DNA of 64,000 nt from Doris montereyensis (GCA_037039925.1 JAXRKP010000993.1:1-64000), one strand, 5' to 3'; counted from the first letter of the stretch, positions 11,601-25,754 are shown. Translations and numbers: made by a program. The notes: generated by a model from the letters alone, not told the origin.

Positions 11601-14600
11601 CAAAGATACAGGACCCGCCTGAAAAGGGTTAATAGTTTAGAACATTTACATTTGTAAAGATTTATGTTTGGGTTAACATCTCTCGCTCTGACATGAATAC
11701 AAGACAGAGAGTATAAAGCTTTTTTCATTGTTTTTTTTAGCAGTAGGCAGTGTGTTTGTGAGATGCATTTTGGCCCATTTGAACAGGGAAAAATTTTCAC
11801 AAATGAAAAAAATCATTATTTCATTTAAAATTGCCATATAGAAAGGACTTTATCATATTTCTCAGGAAACAAAGTTATTTCAGTAGTAGCCATTATATTA
11901 TTGTAAATTGACTGTGACCAGTGTTAGTTTTTTTCTGCTTTCATAGATGAAAGTAATCCAAACAAGGTGATCATACAAAAGCTTTCATTGCTTGTTGAAG
12001 GGAGAGATGAAGTGTCCATTGATCTTACCAGTGAGTATTTTTTAGAAATAAGCAAATAGCTCAATGCTTTTATAATTTCAGATTTTCTGATCTAAAAGAA
12101 AAAGCCATGTCCCTATATAAAATTGTATGTATATTATTTTATATAAAAGTATCATCGAAAACAATTTATCCTGTTGAAAATTGTGTTGTTTAAGTTTAAA
12201 AGAATGGCTTCAATATGTAGTAAAGGTGCTTAAATTTTATTCCTAAGCAGGTTATTCAGAATGACGTTTCTTTCTGTCATGAACTGGATTGTTGTATAGA
12301 ATAGGCACTGACAGACACTTTCGAAGTCACAAATTAAACTATAGTTTTACGTTTAAATGGGAACCGTTTGTATAATTTGTTGTTCCAGATTGGTTGTAAA
12401 AGTGCAAAATTGCTATTAAAAAGAGCTGTCAATTTTCAAATCCAATTTTTTCATTGGAGAATGTCACTCATAAGTTCAATTTTATTTTTGCAGAGACAAA
12501 AGAGGAGTTAAAAAAGAAAGCTTCAACTTAAAAGAAGGAGTTCACTATAAAATCAAGATTTATTTCTTTGTGCAAAAGAGATTGTTGTTGGTCTCAGGTA
12601 TGAGCACAAGGTCCATAAGGCATCAGCACTTGGATCTAGTGAGTATCAAGAAAATTAGCCATTAATATTTTGAGGTTTTAAGACTTATTTAGCATTTTTC
12701 AAATTTATAATCAATTTATTTACAGTGTACCATCTGTTTTCTTAACATTCTAAGTTTTGATTAAAAATTCTTTCTGATGTTGCAGCCAAATAAAATATGA
12801 TTTCTTTATAATATATGGCTTATATCAAAGTACCTTTGACAAGTAATTGAGTTAATGAAAATTCAATTAGCATGGAGCCTTAAGAGGGACTGAAACTGGA
12901 CGTCTCATCTTTTCAAAACTTTGAAATTGAAAGGGATTAAATCTACCTCCTATTATTGTATATTGCTCATAAAAATTCTTTGGAAAGCCATATTAAGTTT
13001 GAATTGGAAGGGACAGTCCTTTAAAGAATTTATAAGTTGGAAACTGTCCAACAGTCAGGGCTGTTTGGTTAGCTTGCAGTGGTCAGTTGGTCACTCTCTT
13101 ATTTATTATGATAGCTGGTGTAGTAAGCAATGCTTCCAGTGAGAGCAGTCTCGCATTTCACGGTCCTAAGTTGTTTCATAATGTCCCCTCATGAGTCCTA
13201 TGTAAACATACAATGTGCGTTGATAAAAGGTAATCCAAACCTGCTTCATGAAGTAGATGGCTCGAGGGCGGATATTACTAATCAGGCACAACTTTCACAC
13301 ATTATGATGGTCTATGATATGTTATGTGTTATTGACAATATAATGTATTGTTAGTTGAGCAAGGTACGCCACCCGCCCATTTCCCCTTGTTTATCAGGTT
13401 TTCAGTAATGTGTTTCTTACCCTTCTCTTCATCCTGGCTCAACGCTTGCTTTGATGATTGAATATAGCATTAGCAATGTGATTGGTAGATTCGGATCAAG
13501 ATAAAAATAACGTTTCCGGTAATGCCAGAAAGCCCTCTTTGAACTCTCTTTTTACTTCATGGTTGAATTGAGAGCATTTTAAAGTTTTCGAGAGCTAAGA
13601 TTACCAGCATTTTTCTTCCATCAAAGCTCTACCAGGTATCAATAGAAAACTCATTGAATATTCTTAGCAATGTAAAATTTTAAAATAAAATAGTAATATC
13701 TGCCCATTGACATGAGCGAGATGATTGAGACAACATCAGTCTGTTATCCCACCTCAATACAATGAATATTTTCATTTGTGCCATTGGTGTCGTAACCTTG
13801 ACTTAGTGTCTTACTTTGGAGTTGTTGTTTTTTTTGCAGAACTTTGATTTAACCAAAAGACTTCACCGTGTGGCAAGTTATTAACAAATCTGTGCCTCTG
13901 AATAAAATTTATAAATATTTGAAGTTATTTTATATTGGGACAAGATTTTCTTGTCTCATTTTCCTTGATTCATTCGACAGGATACACTTGGTTTGGTTTA
14001 TTGAAATATTGAATCAGCCCATTCCTTTACCGTGCACATAAAAGTCATTTTTAAACTCTATGAAACACTGTGTTGGGATTTCTTGCCGTCTTTGTCTTCT
14101 TAAAGCAATTTTCCTACCCTGTCATTGATTGGATAATATTTTGGGATACTTTAAAAACATGAGACATTTATATTAATTTAGGTAATTGTGTAGCTCATGG
14201 CGCGTTTGCTGTAAAATGATTCCCCAGATATTCTTTCACACTGGATTCACCTGAACATGGTCCCTGGCTGCCATGTTACGTCACAGCCTGTAACACATCT
14301 AGTAGTAATACTATGGAACAGTGATACTGTTGTACATATTTTGTTCGGTTGGAAGCATTTTGATTTCCCACAAAACCTCATCATCTAGATCAATGGCACA
14401 CTACAACATAGTAAAATTTCGTACTACAGGAAGAAATATATGAAAGAATAAATCTTTCAGACTAACCCAAGTTTTGGACTAAACGGTTTTGAGTACTGTT
14501 GCGCAAAATCATGAAATTTTCTTGAATTTTCTGTTTTCGCGATGGACAAATTTGAAGCAGTATAATTAATCACAGTGTCATTTTCTTGTATCATTTCACA

Positions 14601-14804
14601 GTGAAAGCATTGGACAAGAAAAAACTAATGATGGGCAGTTATGGACCCAAACCTGACTTGCAGTCATTTACCACTCCGGAAGAAACTGCTCCATCTGGAA
14701 TGTTGTTGAGAGGAGACTTTAAAATTTCATCTAAGTTTGTTGACGATGACAGCACTGAATATGCGAAATGGGAGTGGCTTCTGAGTGTGAAGAAAGATTG
14801 GTGA
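8483..14804 (+). CDS. ARHGDIA-like: Rho GDP-dissociation inhibitor (RhoGDI), four coding exons
   Basis: RhoGDI extracts prenylated Rho, Rac and Cdc42 GTPases from membranes and holds them GDP-bound in the cytosol. Coding exons are 8483-8669, 11947-12030, 12494-12638 and 14602-14804, with GT-AG introns and agreeing phases. The order matches the family: acidic N-terminus starting MAEPGQ, the YKAPAPKALDDI and DDESLVKYKEN regulatory arm that contacts the GTPase switch regions, then the immunoglobulin-like prenyl-binding domain (SFNLKEGVHYKIKI, EIVVGLRY, MMGSYGP, FVDDDSTEY, WEWLLSVKKDW stop). The reading frame breaks about four times by one base, twice in A-runs of exon 3. Allowing for these, the length is 206 residues, close to the roughly 200 usual for the family. 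Intact introns argue against a retrocopy. Vertebrate paralogs cannot be told apart here, so the symbol marks the family only. The 5' UTR exon was not found. Confidence 0.93.
9426..11628 (+). mobile_element. TTAA-flanked dispersed repeat, copy 1 (piggyBac-like MITE)
   Basis: TTAA at 9422-9425 followed by CCCTTG, and AAAAGGG followed by TTAA at 11629-11632. The right end reads CGCCTGAAAAGGG; its inverse TAACCCTTTTCAGGC resembles the left end of copy 2. Homology to 56280-58189 runs over almost the full length in the same orientation. An insertion of about 0.4 kb (11120-11515), carrying a tRNA-like B-box on the minus strand, is present only here. It lies in the first coding intron of RhoGDI. No transposase is recognisable. 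Confidence 0.7.
11440..11515 (-). repeat. tRNA-like B-box inside repeat copy 1
   Basis: The minus strand reads GCCGCGGATTCGATTCCCG, close to a T-arm/B-box. It lies in the segment that copy 2 of the surrounding repeat lacks, so it is probably a separate SINE insertion. Confidence 0.4.
11947..12030 (+). CDS. ARHGDIA-like: RhoGDI coding exon 2
   Basis: Acceptor TTTCATAG and donor GTGAGT bracket 84 bp reading DESNPNKVIIQKLSLLVEG then RDEVSIDLT. This aligns with the first strands of the immunoglobulin-like domain (DPNVPNVVVTGLTLV... in vertebrates). Phase 1 in and phase 1 out fit the neighbouring exons. There is no frame break. The exon was too short for ORF calling. Confidence 0.9.
12494..12638 (+). 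CDS. ARHGDIA-like: RhoGDI coding exon 3
   Basis: Acceptor TTTTTGCAG, donor GTGAGT at 12639. The exon reads KTKEELKKK, then SFNLKEGVHYKIKIYFFVQK, then EIVVGLRYEHKVHKASALGS. Two one-base deficits are needed, one in AAAAAAGAAAG near 12515 and one in CAAAAG near 12574, both in A-rich homopolymers. With them restored the exon is 147 nt and keeps phase 1 to phase 1. The segment between RY and MMGSYGP comes out about five residues longer than in vertebrates. Confidence 0.87.
14602..14804 (+). CDS. ARHGDIA-like: RhoGDI coding exon 4 with stop
   Basis: Acceptor ATTTCACAG at 14601. The frame is open to TGA at 14802-14804 and encodes MKALDKKKLMMGSYGPK, SFTTPEETAPSGMLLRGDF, KFVDDDSTEYAKWEWLL and SVKKDW. 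These are the most conserved C-terminal strands of RhoGDI, with residues lining the prenyl pocket. The protein ends at KKDW, a usual RhoGDI C-terminus. Confidence 0.95.
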
Positions 14805-17470
14805 TGAATGGGAACTGCTGTTTTATACAATCTTGTCATTGCATATATTGTCATGTTTTGTCTTGATTGCATGTACATGCACATCAGTGCTTTTTGATTG
14901 CTTGAAATTGAAACGCAAGATTTTTGTATCATCTTGTGAATCTTTGGGTTTTCTGTTTCTTTCAGTATTTGAAATATATTTTAAAAGTGAAAATCTATGG
15001 AACAGTGCTTCAATGATTGATAAGTTCTTGTTATGGTATCTAAATCTTCATATCATGGGTGTGTAGAAATTCTTTTTCTTTGTTTTTGAAAAAAAAACAT
15101 GTATGAGGCATATCATGTGAAAATGTATTGAGAACAAAACAGTTTATTGTAATCTTTCTTCTCTTTGACTATGACTGCTTTTGTGATTTTTAGGGAAACT
15201 GTGTGCTTATAATTTTAGTAATCTATTCTAGCTTGAAAATTCCAGGCCTTGGTGCAAAATCTACATATAATTTTTTTTTTTCAATTTGCATTCCACCAGT
15301 TCGCGGGGTTTGTTGTTTTTTTTTAATGTAAGAATTAAGTTTCTGAATGTGTGCAGGGTGAATTAAGTTCCTGAATGTGTGCAGGGTTCCAATTTTTGTC
15401 TTTCTGATAGTGGTTTTCCCTTTTCGAAAGATGTATTTGTGAACAACTTTCATCAAAAATATTTGCTTAATTTGAAATGATTTCAAATTTTTTGAGTGAT
15501 GCCATTTGGTTGTGTAAACAAAACATCACGAGCACAACAATAGACCCTAAATGCATTCTATGTGCTTTTATTTATCTAAGTGCTTCTGACTACTCCATGT
15601 TTGATGCGAAGGATCATTTCCCTTCATTTAAATAATTTGCTGTATTTTAGATAAATAGTTGTCTTAAAAACATCAATACATTATTATCATTGTTGACTGA
15701 TTCTTGTAAGAGGTTTAGTTTTTTTATTTAGGTAGTTTTACTTTTCAACTTCATATTTCTTTCAAGCTGGAGAATACAACATTCAAAATGTTAAATATGT
15801 GCCTTTGTATGTATACTTTGATATTTTAATTTTTAGTAGAGACTTTGTGGTACCCAAGTAATTTAGTGGTCTCATTTCACAAGCATAATTGTTTGGTGGG
15901 TGTAAACACCTCATATGACAAGAGTAGTTAGCCTGGCACCGTCATAGACGGAATGTAGTTGAAGTATTCTATTAACCCTTTAGCATTTAAACGGACAAAA
16001 ACCAACATGCGCATAACTCCCACTGAAAATTTAAACTAACAGAAGCCGATAAGGCACCCATTTTGCTAGCTCTCATTCTCATTGGTCACAGTCACATGAA
16101 TGATGTTATTGAACTAAATTTAGAAAAGAGTACAAGAAAAGAGATCGGGATAGCTTCATGTGCCCTTTTGAGGGTTTTATCGCAAAGATGGAGACTAGTA
16201 TAAGATCAGCTGGCAGGAAGTCAGAACAATGGAAATAAACGAACCAGGTTGCAACAGGGGATTATAGAACAAGATGGCCATCACATAATGTAAATACAAA
16301 ATAGTTAAATATAATTTAAAATGTAATATCTTTTGATTCATCATTTTCCCTTCAAATTTTAAGATACCATCACATTAAAAGATGATTTGAATTTTATAAA
16401 CAATTTTGAAATCCCTCTTAGGCATCGGCTAGCAAAACAACTTACTAAATAAATTAAAATTTCAGAAATTTTAATAAAAATGCAATGTCGTTTTTGCGTG
16501 TTCTATATAGTTACAATATCAAAGTCATTTTTAGGGTGATTTAGCCAGCGATGATAGTCATTGATTCGTGTATCATTACGATTGTAAAACCTGATGATCA
16601 CCTGACTTTGGTTACCTACTCATTTGTGTTCTTAACAATTCTCAGATGGCTGAGCCCAGCCGTCACTTTCTTGAGTAAAAATTAAATAATTTTTTAAACC
16701 TCTATAAAATTATACCTCATCCTAAATATGCTTCTTAGTTATACTCATTTTAAACTGAGGTCGCAAGTTATAACCAATTTGGTAATTGTGGCTTTGAGGC
16801 TCATTGCACGATAGATAGAAGCATGATGTTGTTGTGTTATTTGGGAATTGTCTTTTCATTTTTATTGCTTAAGTGTCAAAATACTGTAACAATTCTTCTT
16901 ACATGAAACACATGAAGACCGAAAGAATTCTATGACCAAGCCTAGCTACACTTTAGTTTTACCACTAATAGTACCATAGGAATTTCTTTTAAATCATTCT
17001 AATTCTGAATATCTATCTAATGTGTAGTTGGCTCTACGCAAGGAAAGTGTTAACTGTTAACTTAATGGTTGTTTTATTTTTGGCTTTTCTTTCCTTGAAC
17101 TGTTTGCATGAACAAGCTTTAAATATTACTACAATGTATATGAACCCTGCACTTTGATAATACATGTCAAACATATAAAATTACACATTGAACTGTGTTT
17201 TGGGTTTTATTTCCTCTTGTGGGAATTGTTTGACATTGTTCATTTATGTGTGTATTTTATTGTAATACATGTATGTAATTTTTTTAATTTTTCTGTATCA
17301 CTTTCTGGATACTCTTCCAAAAGTGAAATTTAAGTAGTTCTTTTCATTTCAGTATTCTGCTCTTTTTTAAAACATGTAATCCATCTTGTTTGATGGGACA
17401 TGGTCAGCCATCAGCCATATATATGATTATGAATGCTATTGTTATTATAATAAATGTAATCTAAATCCCT
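14805..17470 (+). other. Probable RhoGDI 3' UTR and flank
   Basis: No gene is seen. AATAAA hexamers on the plus strand occur near 16446, 16475 and 17447, so the transcript may end at any of these. A 30 bp direct duplication (GAATTAAGTT...GTGTGCAGGGT) lies at about 15330-15386. The extent of the UTR is a guess without transcript data. Confidence 0.35.
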
Positions 17471-17680
17471 CACTGGAACTATGATGTGTCAGTGTTTTCT
17501 AAACTATAAAGTTTTATTTGAAATAAGTTGATGCTTTAGACTTACACACATACGCTTAGACTTCATTTTTAGTGTCACCCTCAGTGATCCACTGGCAGAA
17601 GGTCATGAAACCAGGAGGTGGAGGTTTTAGTCTTATTTTCAGTACATGAGAATAAAATCATTCTATATCATCATTACATG

Positions 17681-18125
17681 ATCGACTTTACTTCCGTTCT
17701 TTATCTCGTCATAAGTAGTAAAGTACATGTACAGCAATGTGAGTGGCGTTGGTGGTCAGGCTACCGGACTGAGGTCCGGGGTTCAAATCCAGCAAAGCTT
17801 GGTCTTTGGGAGAGACACCATGCATTTTGTACTCTTCTGAGGTGCAAATAGGTACAAGCGCTAGTTAGGAGTAAGTATCTGCATCAGACGATCGACTTTA
17901 TTTCTGTTCTTTATTAATTGTAGTCATAAGTAGGCCTACATGTACGACACTGTGTGGCATCAGTGGCCGAGCGGTTAGGCTGAGGGTCATGAGGTTCCGG
18001 GTTCAAATCCAGCAAAGCTTGTCCTTTTTTGGAAAGATACGTAACACACATTTTTTCCACTCTACTCAGGTGCAAATGGGTACACGGACTTGCTTGGGAG
18101 TAAATACTTGCATCAGACTAGCGTC
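17681..18125 (+). repeat. Tandem pair of tRNA-derived SINEs
   Basis: Two units (about 17681-17889 and 17890-18125), each starting GATCGACTTTA and ending GCATCAGAC. The second has a good A-box (AGTGGCCGAGCGGTTAGGC) and both have a B-box (GGGTTCAAATCC), followed by the SINE body with AGGTGCAAAT(A/G)GGTACA. These are RNA polymerase III promoter remains, not a functional tRNA. Confidence 0.8.
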
Positions 18126-18179
18126 CTGGTCAGGAGGTGATTACTATCCATATTTCTATGGATTGTAACAGCCCTAAAA

Positions 18180-20035
18180 CAAAGAATTTTAGTCATTACG
18201 TTGTGACTCACTGCGATGAGTTGTGTGTGAGTACTGTGAGTGAAATGCTATCAGAATCAGAGTATCACTTATAATTATATAATCCCCTCCTGAGGTCTAC
18301 AGTCGAACTGTCCATCATGGCACTCTATACTCTATCCCTATGGCCGTGGCTAAGATTGAACTATATTTCTTTTTCCCGGCATAAAACTTTATCTACAGCC
18401 CAATAATAGTAGTATATGTAGTAGTAGGGGGATGAATTGAGGGTCTTACTTATACTGCTTATTACTTACTACATGTAATAACAAATAATTAACATCAATC
18501 GTAAATATGCATCCTAATACTACTAATTAGCTGAGAGAGGATTGTTTGGCTAGGGATATTTGGGCCGCATGGAGCCTAAATAGCCGAAAACCCTGGTCCA
18601 ATGCTATCTGCACCAAAGATATCGGCATCAATACAGCACGCCAGCCTATGCCGATACAGTAACAACACAAACTTCAGACTATGTAGGGCCTACCACTACT
18701 ACCAAGTACCAGTACCACTACCAGGTATTGTTTGGCCACAATGTGTTCACTATATATATATAAATATTTATTGGCCTACAATTTGTTTATTTTTGACTTC
18801 ATATTACATAGAATGAAACTTGGTTATATTTTTAAAACTCTAAGAGTAAGTGTGTGTCGTTAAAATCTTATCAGTCTTGATCTAGATAGAGAGCAAGGAA
18901 AAGCACTCCATCATAATTATTATGGTATTCTTACTACTAATCAAAATTTAAATGTATTGTTTGTAATACTATAGAGAGAGAGAGATCTATAGGACTTAAA
19001 ACAAAATAGAAGTCGAAATGAAATTTTGAATCTATTTACTACATGAATTACGTATTTAAGTAGTGTCAGCATACCATCTCTACTTGAGTCAGGACAGACT
19101 AACAACAGTAGTAATAGTAGTAACACTAACAATCCGGCAAAAACCATAGCAAATGTTTCTAAGTTTATTCCTCTCTTGATTGAGTGTAAGCGTGTACATG
19201 TCGTCCTAACTAGGTCAACTTGAAAGGTAGAAGAAAGACAAGCTAATTTCTTATGTATAATAATATTAATATTGAATAATCTATTGTAAATGAAGAACAG
19301 AAGGAAAAGAATAGGCCCAACAACTTGTTGAAAGTTAGCACACTTCAAGTACAACATATTCATGGTTTGTTTCAGTTCCAAGTTCCATCGACGACAGTTG
19401 CAGCAGCCGCCGATTACCTATGAGAAGTGATTAAACTTCTTGGCGTAAGACTAAGAGTAAGAGTAAGAGGTGAGACTCGGTCAGTAAGAAGACTGTGTGA
19501 GCCTATGGGCGGCAACGCAGAGGACCAGCAAAGCTGGTCGGCGCGGATAACTATAGGAATTGTGCTGCTTCAATGTCAATTGATCCACATAATAATAAAA
19601 AAAATGCTTGCTGCCGACTTTGTTAAGTACTGATACGTACTGTCGGTTATGTTTAAGGAATGAACAAATTATAATCCCTACAGCGCTGAAACGACCGTCA
19701 GCATAGATCCTGGTGTTCGTCTACCGACGGCCTCGCAACACTGGGAAGTATGCTGTGATATCACTGCGCCGGACAGGCTAGAGTAGTATTTCAAATGCGA
19801 ATATCTTGAAAAGGACTGACCATACACACACAAATTTATTTTATTTTCGAAACGAGTGACGTTCAATTAAATCGAGATGCGAGCAGAATTTTATTTTTTG
19901 TCAATAATAATAAAAAAATCATTAATACAATGACAATAATGATATGTAATTTCCATCTGTAACACTTTTTAAAAATTGTAATGCCTGATTGTAAATATGT
20001 GTGTTATTGTTAATACTTGATGTGTGGTTAGCTGC
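18180..20035. other. Gene-free stretch
   Basis: AT-rich intergenic sequence. ORFs here have no recognisable domain or splice context. Confidence 0.5.
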
Positions 20036-20330
<295 letters not shown>

Positions 20331-20334
20331 TCTC

Positions 20335-22700
20335 TCTAGGGCATTCTCAGCGCCTCTCTGAACTTTTCATTCATTTCTCAACCGACAAGCTCGTCTCATT
20401 CTCTCTCTCGTATTCAAATAGACGTCTCTATTTAAGCCATTTGCCTCAATCTCGATGTTTGAAATGTTCTCTCTCTCATGTCATTCTCTCTCTCTCTGAA
20501 ATCTCTCAAATGTACTCTCTATTTATCGGCCCAAATAGCTCACCTCACCCTACGTCAAATATTTGGACCATATTCGGCCTAAATAACATGTCGACACCTC
20601 TATCTCTCTTGTAATTTGGCCTAAATATTGACAATACTGGATTATCCTCGGCTGTTTTATATCAACTCCTCAAAATCTTTCTAAAAATCCTCAATGAGAT
20701 CACCTTAGATATGTGGTCAATGAAATTAAATGTTTCAGATTCAAATTTGGGAAGAGATCTGATGGTCAGCTCTCTCTCTCTGGAGTTAATTGTTTAATCC
20801 ATTGAAACCTCTCTTACATCTCTCTCTCTTTATCTCTCTATCACTAATCCCTCCCTCCCTCCCTCTCTCTCTCTCCCTCTGTCTTTTATCTCGTCTCATC
20901 CACTATCTTCCACCACAACTCCTCTCTATGATTTATCCGGCTATCACTAATATCAACATGTCTGTCTCTCTCTCTCTCTGTAATCTACAGTGTGTTATAA
21001 ATAGCTGTAAATAGGCATTCTCAGGCCTCTATGAACTTTCTTTTATTTCTTTAGTTTCAACGACAAGCTATTTATCAGTAGGCATTCTCTCTGTTGCCGC
21101 CCAAGAATTGTTTTGGATACTTATTCAAATTCAAAAAGAAGTTTTCGGGCCTCTTTTAACCCACCTCCAAATTCTCCAAATTGTGATACATACTGATGAA
21201 AATGATACTCAAATAGTCCATCACGATGTGTCATAGTCAGAAGTACGAGATCTGTAGAACAAAAAATAATTGATATATTAAACCTTTAGGAAACCCTGGA
21301 TTCATGGCAACAGATGTTTAAAAACTGAAATAACTCAAATGTACAAATACCTTTTATAAACCAAAAACAATAGTCCGGGATATTTGATCGAAAACGGCCT
21401 TTGTTTTCCTATTTTTTAGAACACGTAAACAATGACAATACTGGATTTTAATAAGTTGTTTTAAATTTAGGGCATGTCCAGCGAAGATTAACAACGGGAC
21501 AAACAAAACCACCGAGATCACGTTGATGTACAATAAAAAATGTTTAAAAAGACAGATGGCACAGAAAAAAATGACTCATGCCTTTTTCGTTTGATTGATG
21601 GTTAAGAAGGAGTCAAAAGTGAAGAATTGAAACCAACAATTACTATGCAACTGACTGTGATTATCACAATATCAACAAAACCCTGTTCATTTGATTTGAA
21701 CAAAATTTTTTGACATGCAGGGACGGAATTAAAAACACATTTAGAAGACAATTTTAGTATGGTATCATGAATCAAATCAACATGTCTGTCACTCTGCACA
21801 TTCTGTAATTCAGTGTAATTGGAAATATCATTTATTCGTCCATCCACTATATCAAATCGATTTGTCGGCTATATTTGACAGCATTGACCAAATGGGTTAA
21901 AACTACATTGATACTTCCCTTCGGATACAAATATAAGTTTGTCCTTTTGACATAATTTCAAATGTCGTTCATGTCCACGTACCACAAATTTTTTGTTTTT
22001 TGACCAAAATGATATCGCAAAATAAATAATTGCAAAAAAGCGGTTTATTTGTTTTTTTTATCAACACTGCTTATAATACTAATAGTCAACCATTTGACAG
22101 TATCATACGTAGCCGGGTTTCGAAAGCCGAAATAACGCGATGTTTTTCAGAAGATGAGGTCCTAAATCGATTTTATTTGTAAAAAAAATTGTTTATGCCT
22201 TTTTCTCATGCTTCAAACGTTTGGAAGTTAAATTTTAAACAAGAAAATCTACCTCATTCAGCATAAAATTAATAAACACAGTAATTACACTAAGTTTTTT
22301 TAGACTGCAGGACGGAATAACCCTACAGAAGAATCCAATAACGGTACGGTACTAAAAAGGAATAACAAATCAACAAATATGAGCGCCTTCTTCTTTATAA
22401 ATTTGTATTGTTTTAATTCGATTGATGTTATAATATGTAGATTAAAACAATATTTAATCCTGTCCCATTGGTCGGATATAAATTTGTTATTAGTTTGTCA
22501 TCTATTGACAGCATTCCAGGGAGGAACTACGTCGTCCTGTATAATAATGATATCGCCTTCAAATAATAAATAATTGAAGCAAAACAATGATACTAATAGT
22601 GCATTTGATTCATACGACAGCCAGTTTCAGTTGAGGTTTTCAGCGCCTTCTAAAAATATTCGATTTATTTAACATTTGGTTATCTATCACTATCAATGTC
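20335..22700 (+). repeat. Degenerate tandem array, period about 0.6-0.7 kb
   Basis: Landmarks recur: GGCATTCTCAG..CCTCT.TGAAC at 20339 and 21013; CAACATGTCTGTC at about 20955 and 21778; GACAATACTGGATT at 20628 and 21432; ATGCCTTTTTC at 21578 and 22195; GCAG.GACGGAAT at 21717 and 22309. Identity is low, so the units are old. Confidence 0.5.
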
Positions 22701-23856
22701 CTGTATAATAAATGTCCGTATGGTTTAATGGGTGCATGATTCTATATTCCCGCTTACCGGTAACAACTCTTTATCGTTAAGAAGAAAACAAAACACCCTG
22801 TATATCATAATAATTTACATCCTTTAGAGATTTTATAAGCATTTGAAAGTGACCATTAATATTTGCCAGTGATGACTTGGCGTTAAAAAAGGGAACGGGG
22901 TATGGGGGGGGGACAAAACACCCTGACAAGGCAATGCAGGCCTAGATGTGACTGTTACAAGGCTATTGAAGTACGTGTATATGTAGTGATATTTATAAAA
23001 CCACATGTAGAAGGATCGCCTGGTCTCTTACTAGTCTTACGTAGTCTTAAAAAAACCCATCGACATAAACAGCCCTGTGACATTGCCGTGAAGCCTACTT
23101 TTCGCCCCTTACAAACATTGGACCAAATCTGAATCCATAGCCATGCCCCCCCCCCCCCCACCCCCAAAGCCCTTGTCAGGTTGACGCGATGATGAATACA
23201 CTATTTTATAATAATATGTTTTATTATCTATCTAAGCACTCCCTCCATTTTGTTATTTTGTACTGCTTCCTAGTCATTGTGTATTCCAATAGTGTCATAG
23301 GGAAACATTCTGAAAACAAGATTATTCTGCCATTCGGGTCACGGTCCCACCTAAGTAGGCCTACTAACTACCCTTCTAGTGCTACAACAACTTACTAATT
23401 ACAAGTCATGTATGTGATAAGGGTGATGTGTGGCGTGACATTGACAATTGTGACAACTGACACGTCGTGAGTGTTTTCCCATCTGAGCTGAGCCTTACAC
23501 TTACACCCTGATTCTGACACGTGACACACCTAGATCTACTTATATTTATCATAATGATAATAATGACAAATATAATATAGTATATAGAGACTAGAGATAT
23601 AGATAATATATATCATTACTTATACATGTATTATTAATTATACATGTAAAATATACGTATAACCCAATTGCCCACACTCACATTCCACTAATCATTTAGC
23701 AATACATGCAGTCAGAGGCGTGGCGTACCCATTATGGTAGGTGGTGCCACGATAAAATACCGTCATAATATCATACTTTCAGATAACTAATATAAATCAT
23801 AAAAGACGATGTAGTACAATGTACGATATAATAACACCTCGGCAAACTTATGAACA

Positions 23857-24370
<514 letters not shown>

Positions 24371-24419
24371 GCAAGCGCGCAGCACACATTAGCGTGTATC
24401 AGCATTTCAGCACGTAGAG

Positions 24420-25700
24420 CTGGTCTTTAGTAGCTAAGTCTAGATAACCAAAGTTCTCGATAAAAATAGAATTCGTCGGTTAGCAGGCACGCATGCATCA
24501 CGCCAGTTCGATGATGGAACTAGATCTAGATTGATGCCCAAATCCCAAAACAATTTTTTTGTGTACATGTAAAAGAGAATACCACGACCTTTGACCTTAT
24601 TCCGGGAATATTTTTGAACAGTTAACTAAGCTATCTTGGTTTCCATTGTTAGAGGCATAACAGGAGAAAGTGAGAGTGTGAGATAGGAGTTTTTACAGAC
24701 TGCGCGTGATGTCACCAGCGGCAAAACCGAGTGATAGTGAAAGGCCCTGCAGAGAAGTGTAGTGCATTAAAAACTGGTGTGTATGTGCTTGTGTTGGGTA
24801 AAACAAGTCGATGCGATGGATGTATTGTAAAGAAATCATAGTAGCACCTTCTTGGTGTAATTACTGTAATGCAGTATTTTACAGGTGGTTCCTGGCACCA
24901 AAAAACCCAAGCAGAACACGCCCCTGCATGTCGTATGTAGTACGATTTGGTACTAAAGTACATTATATTATATGAATATGTGAGCTATTGTTATTAGTAC
25001 ATGTAACAGAATCGTAGCAATTGAGAAACTCGAAGAAAAAAACAATTTCCTTCAACTTATTTTTTACATTGAAAATAAAATCTAGATTTATTTCCATACA
25101 CGTACTACTACAGATCAGAATGGTGTACTTTAATAAAGTTTTTAGTAAGATTTACTTCCAGTTTCATGTCAGGAACTCATAAAATTCAAGTCATCACTGA
25201 CTCAGCCTAACGTTTCTTTGGCGATTACTTTTTACATCAACTTTCAGGACATTAATTTATGCTTCCACCACTTCAAGTTACAAATTCCACATCTAAACGT
25301 CGTTTTAAAAGTGAAAATGGTTTTTAATTCAGTAACTGTTGTTTCAGTGTCACTGTCAAAGTAATATTAATAAATACAGCGGAAACCTCAAAACTTGAAG
25401 TAGTACAAACGGTGTGCGATAATTCGAGTTTCTCATAAATCGAAATGTTAGTAATGTTAGTTACTTAACCCCCCCCTCTTTGCTTCTGTTAGACTTGACC
25501 TCATAATACTCATAAATCGAGTGAACTACAAGTACAAGCCGACTCATGATCCGAAGTCGATACGGCCATTTCAATTTAATGGGAATAAAAATCTTCAACT
25601 TCAACACGAGTCTTCCTCAAAACGCATTCTTAATCTTCTTACTTAATGGTGTTGACTGCCATACGGTAACACATTGCCATCTTAGATTTATCGTTAAGTG

Positions 25701-25754
<54 letters not shown>

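Noticed and set aside
12921..13354. Two ORFs in RhoGDI intron 3
   Set aside because: No domain, no splice support, and no family resemblance. Ordinary intronic open frames.
8483..14804. RhoGDI as a processed pseudogene
   Set aside because: Introns with good splice sites and consistent phases remain. The frame breaks are single-base, mostly in homopolymers.
14639..14932. 97-codon minus ORF over RhoGDI exon 4
   Set aside because: Antisense shadow of a well-supported exon.
17740..18010. Functional tRNA genes
   Set aside because: A- and B-boxes are present but acceptor stems do not close and a SINE body follows. Same for 31.2, 35.6 and 56.1 kb.
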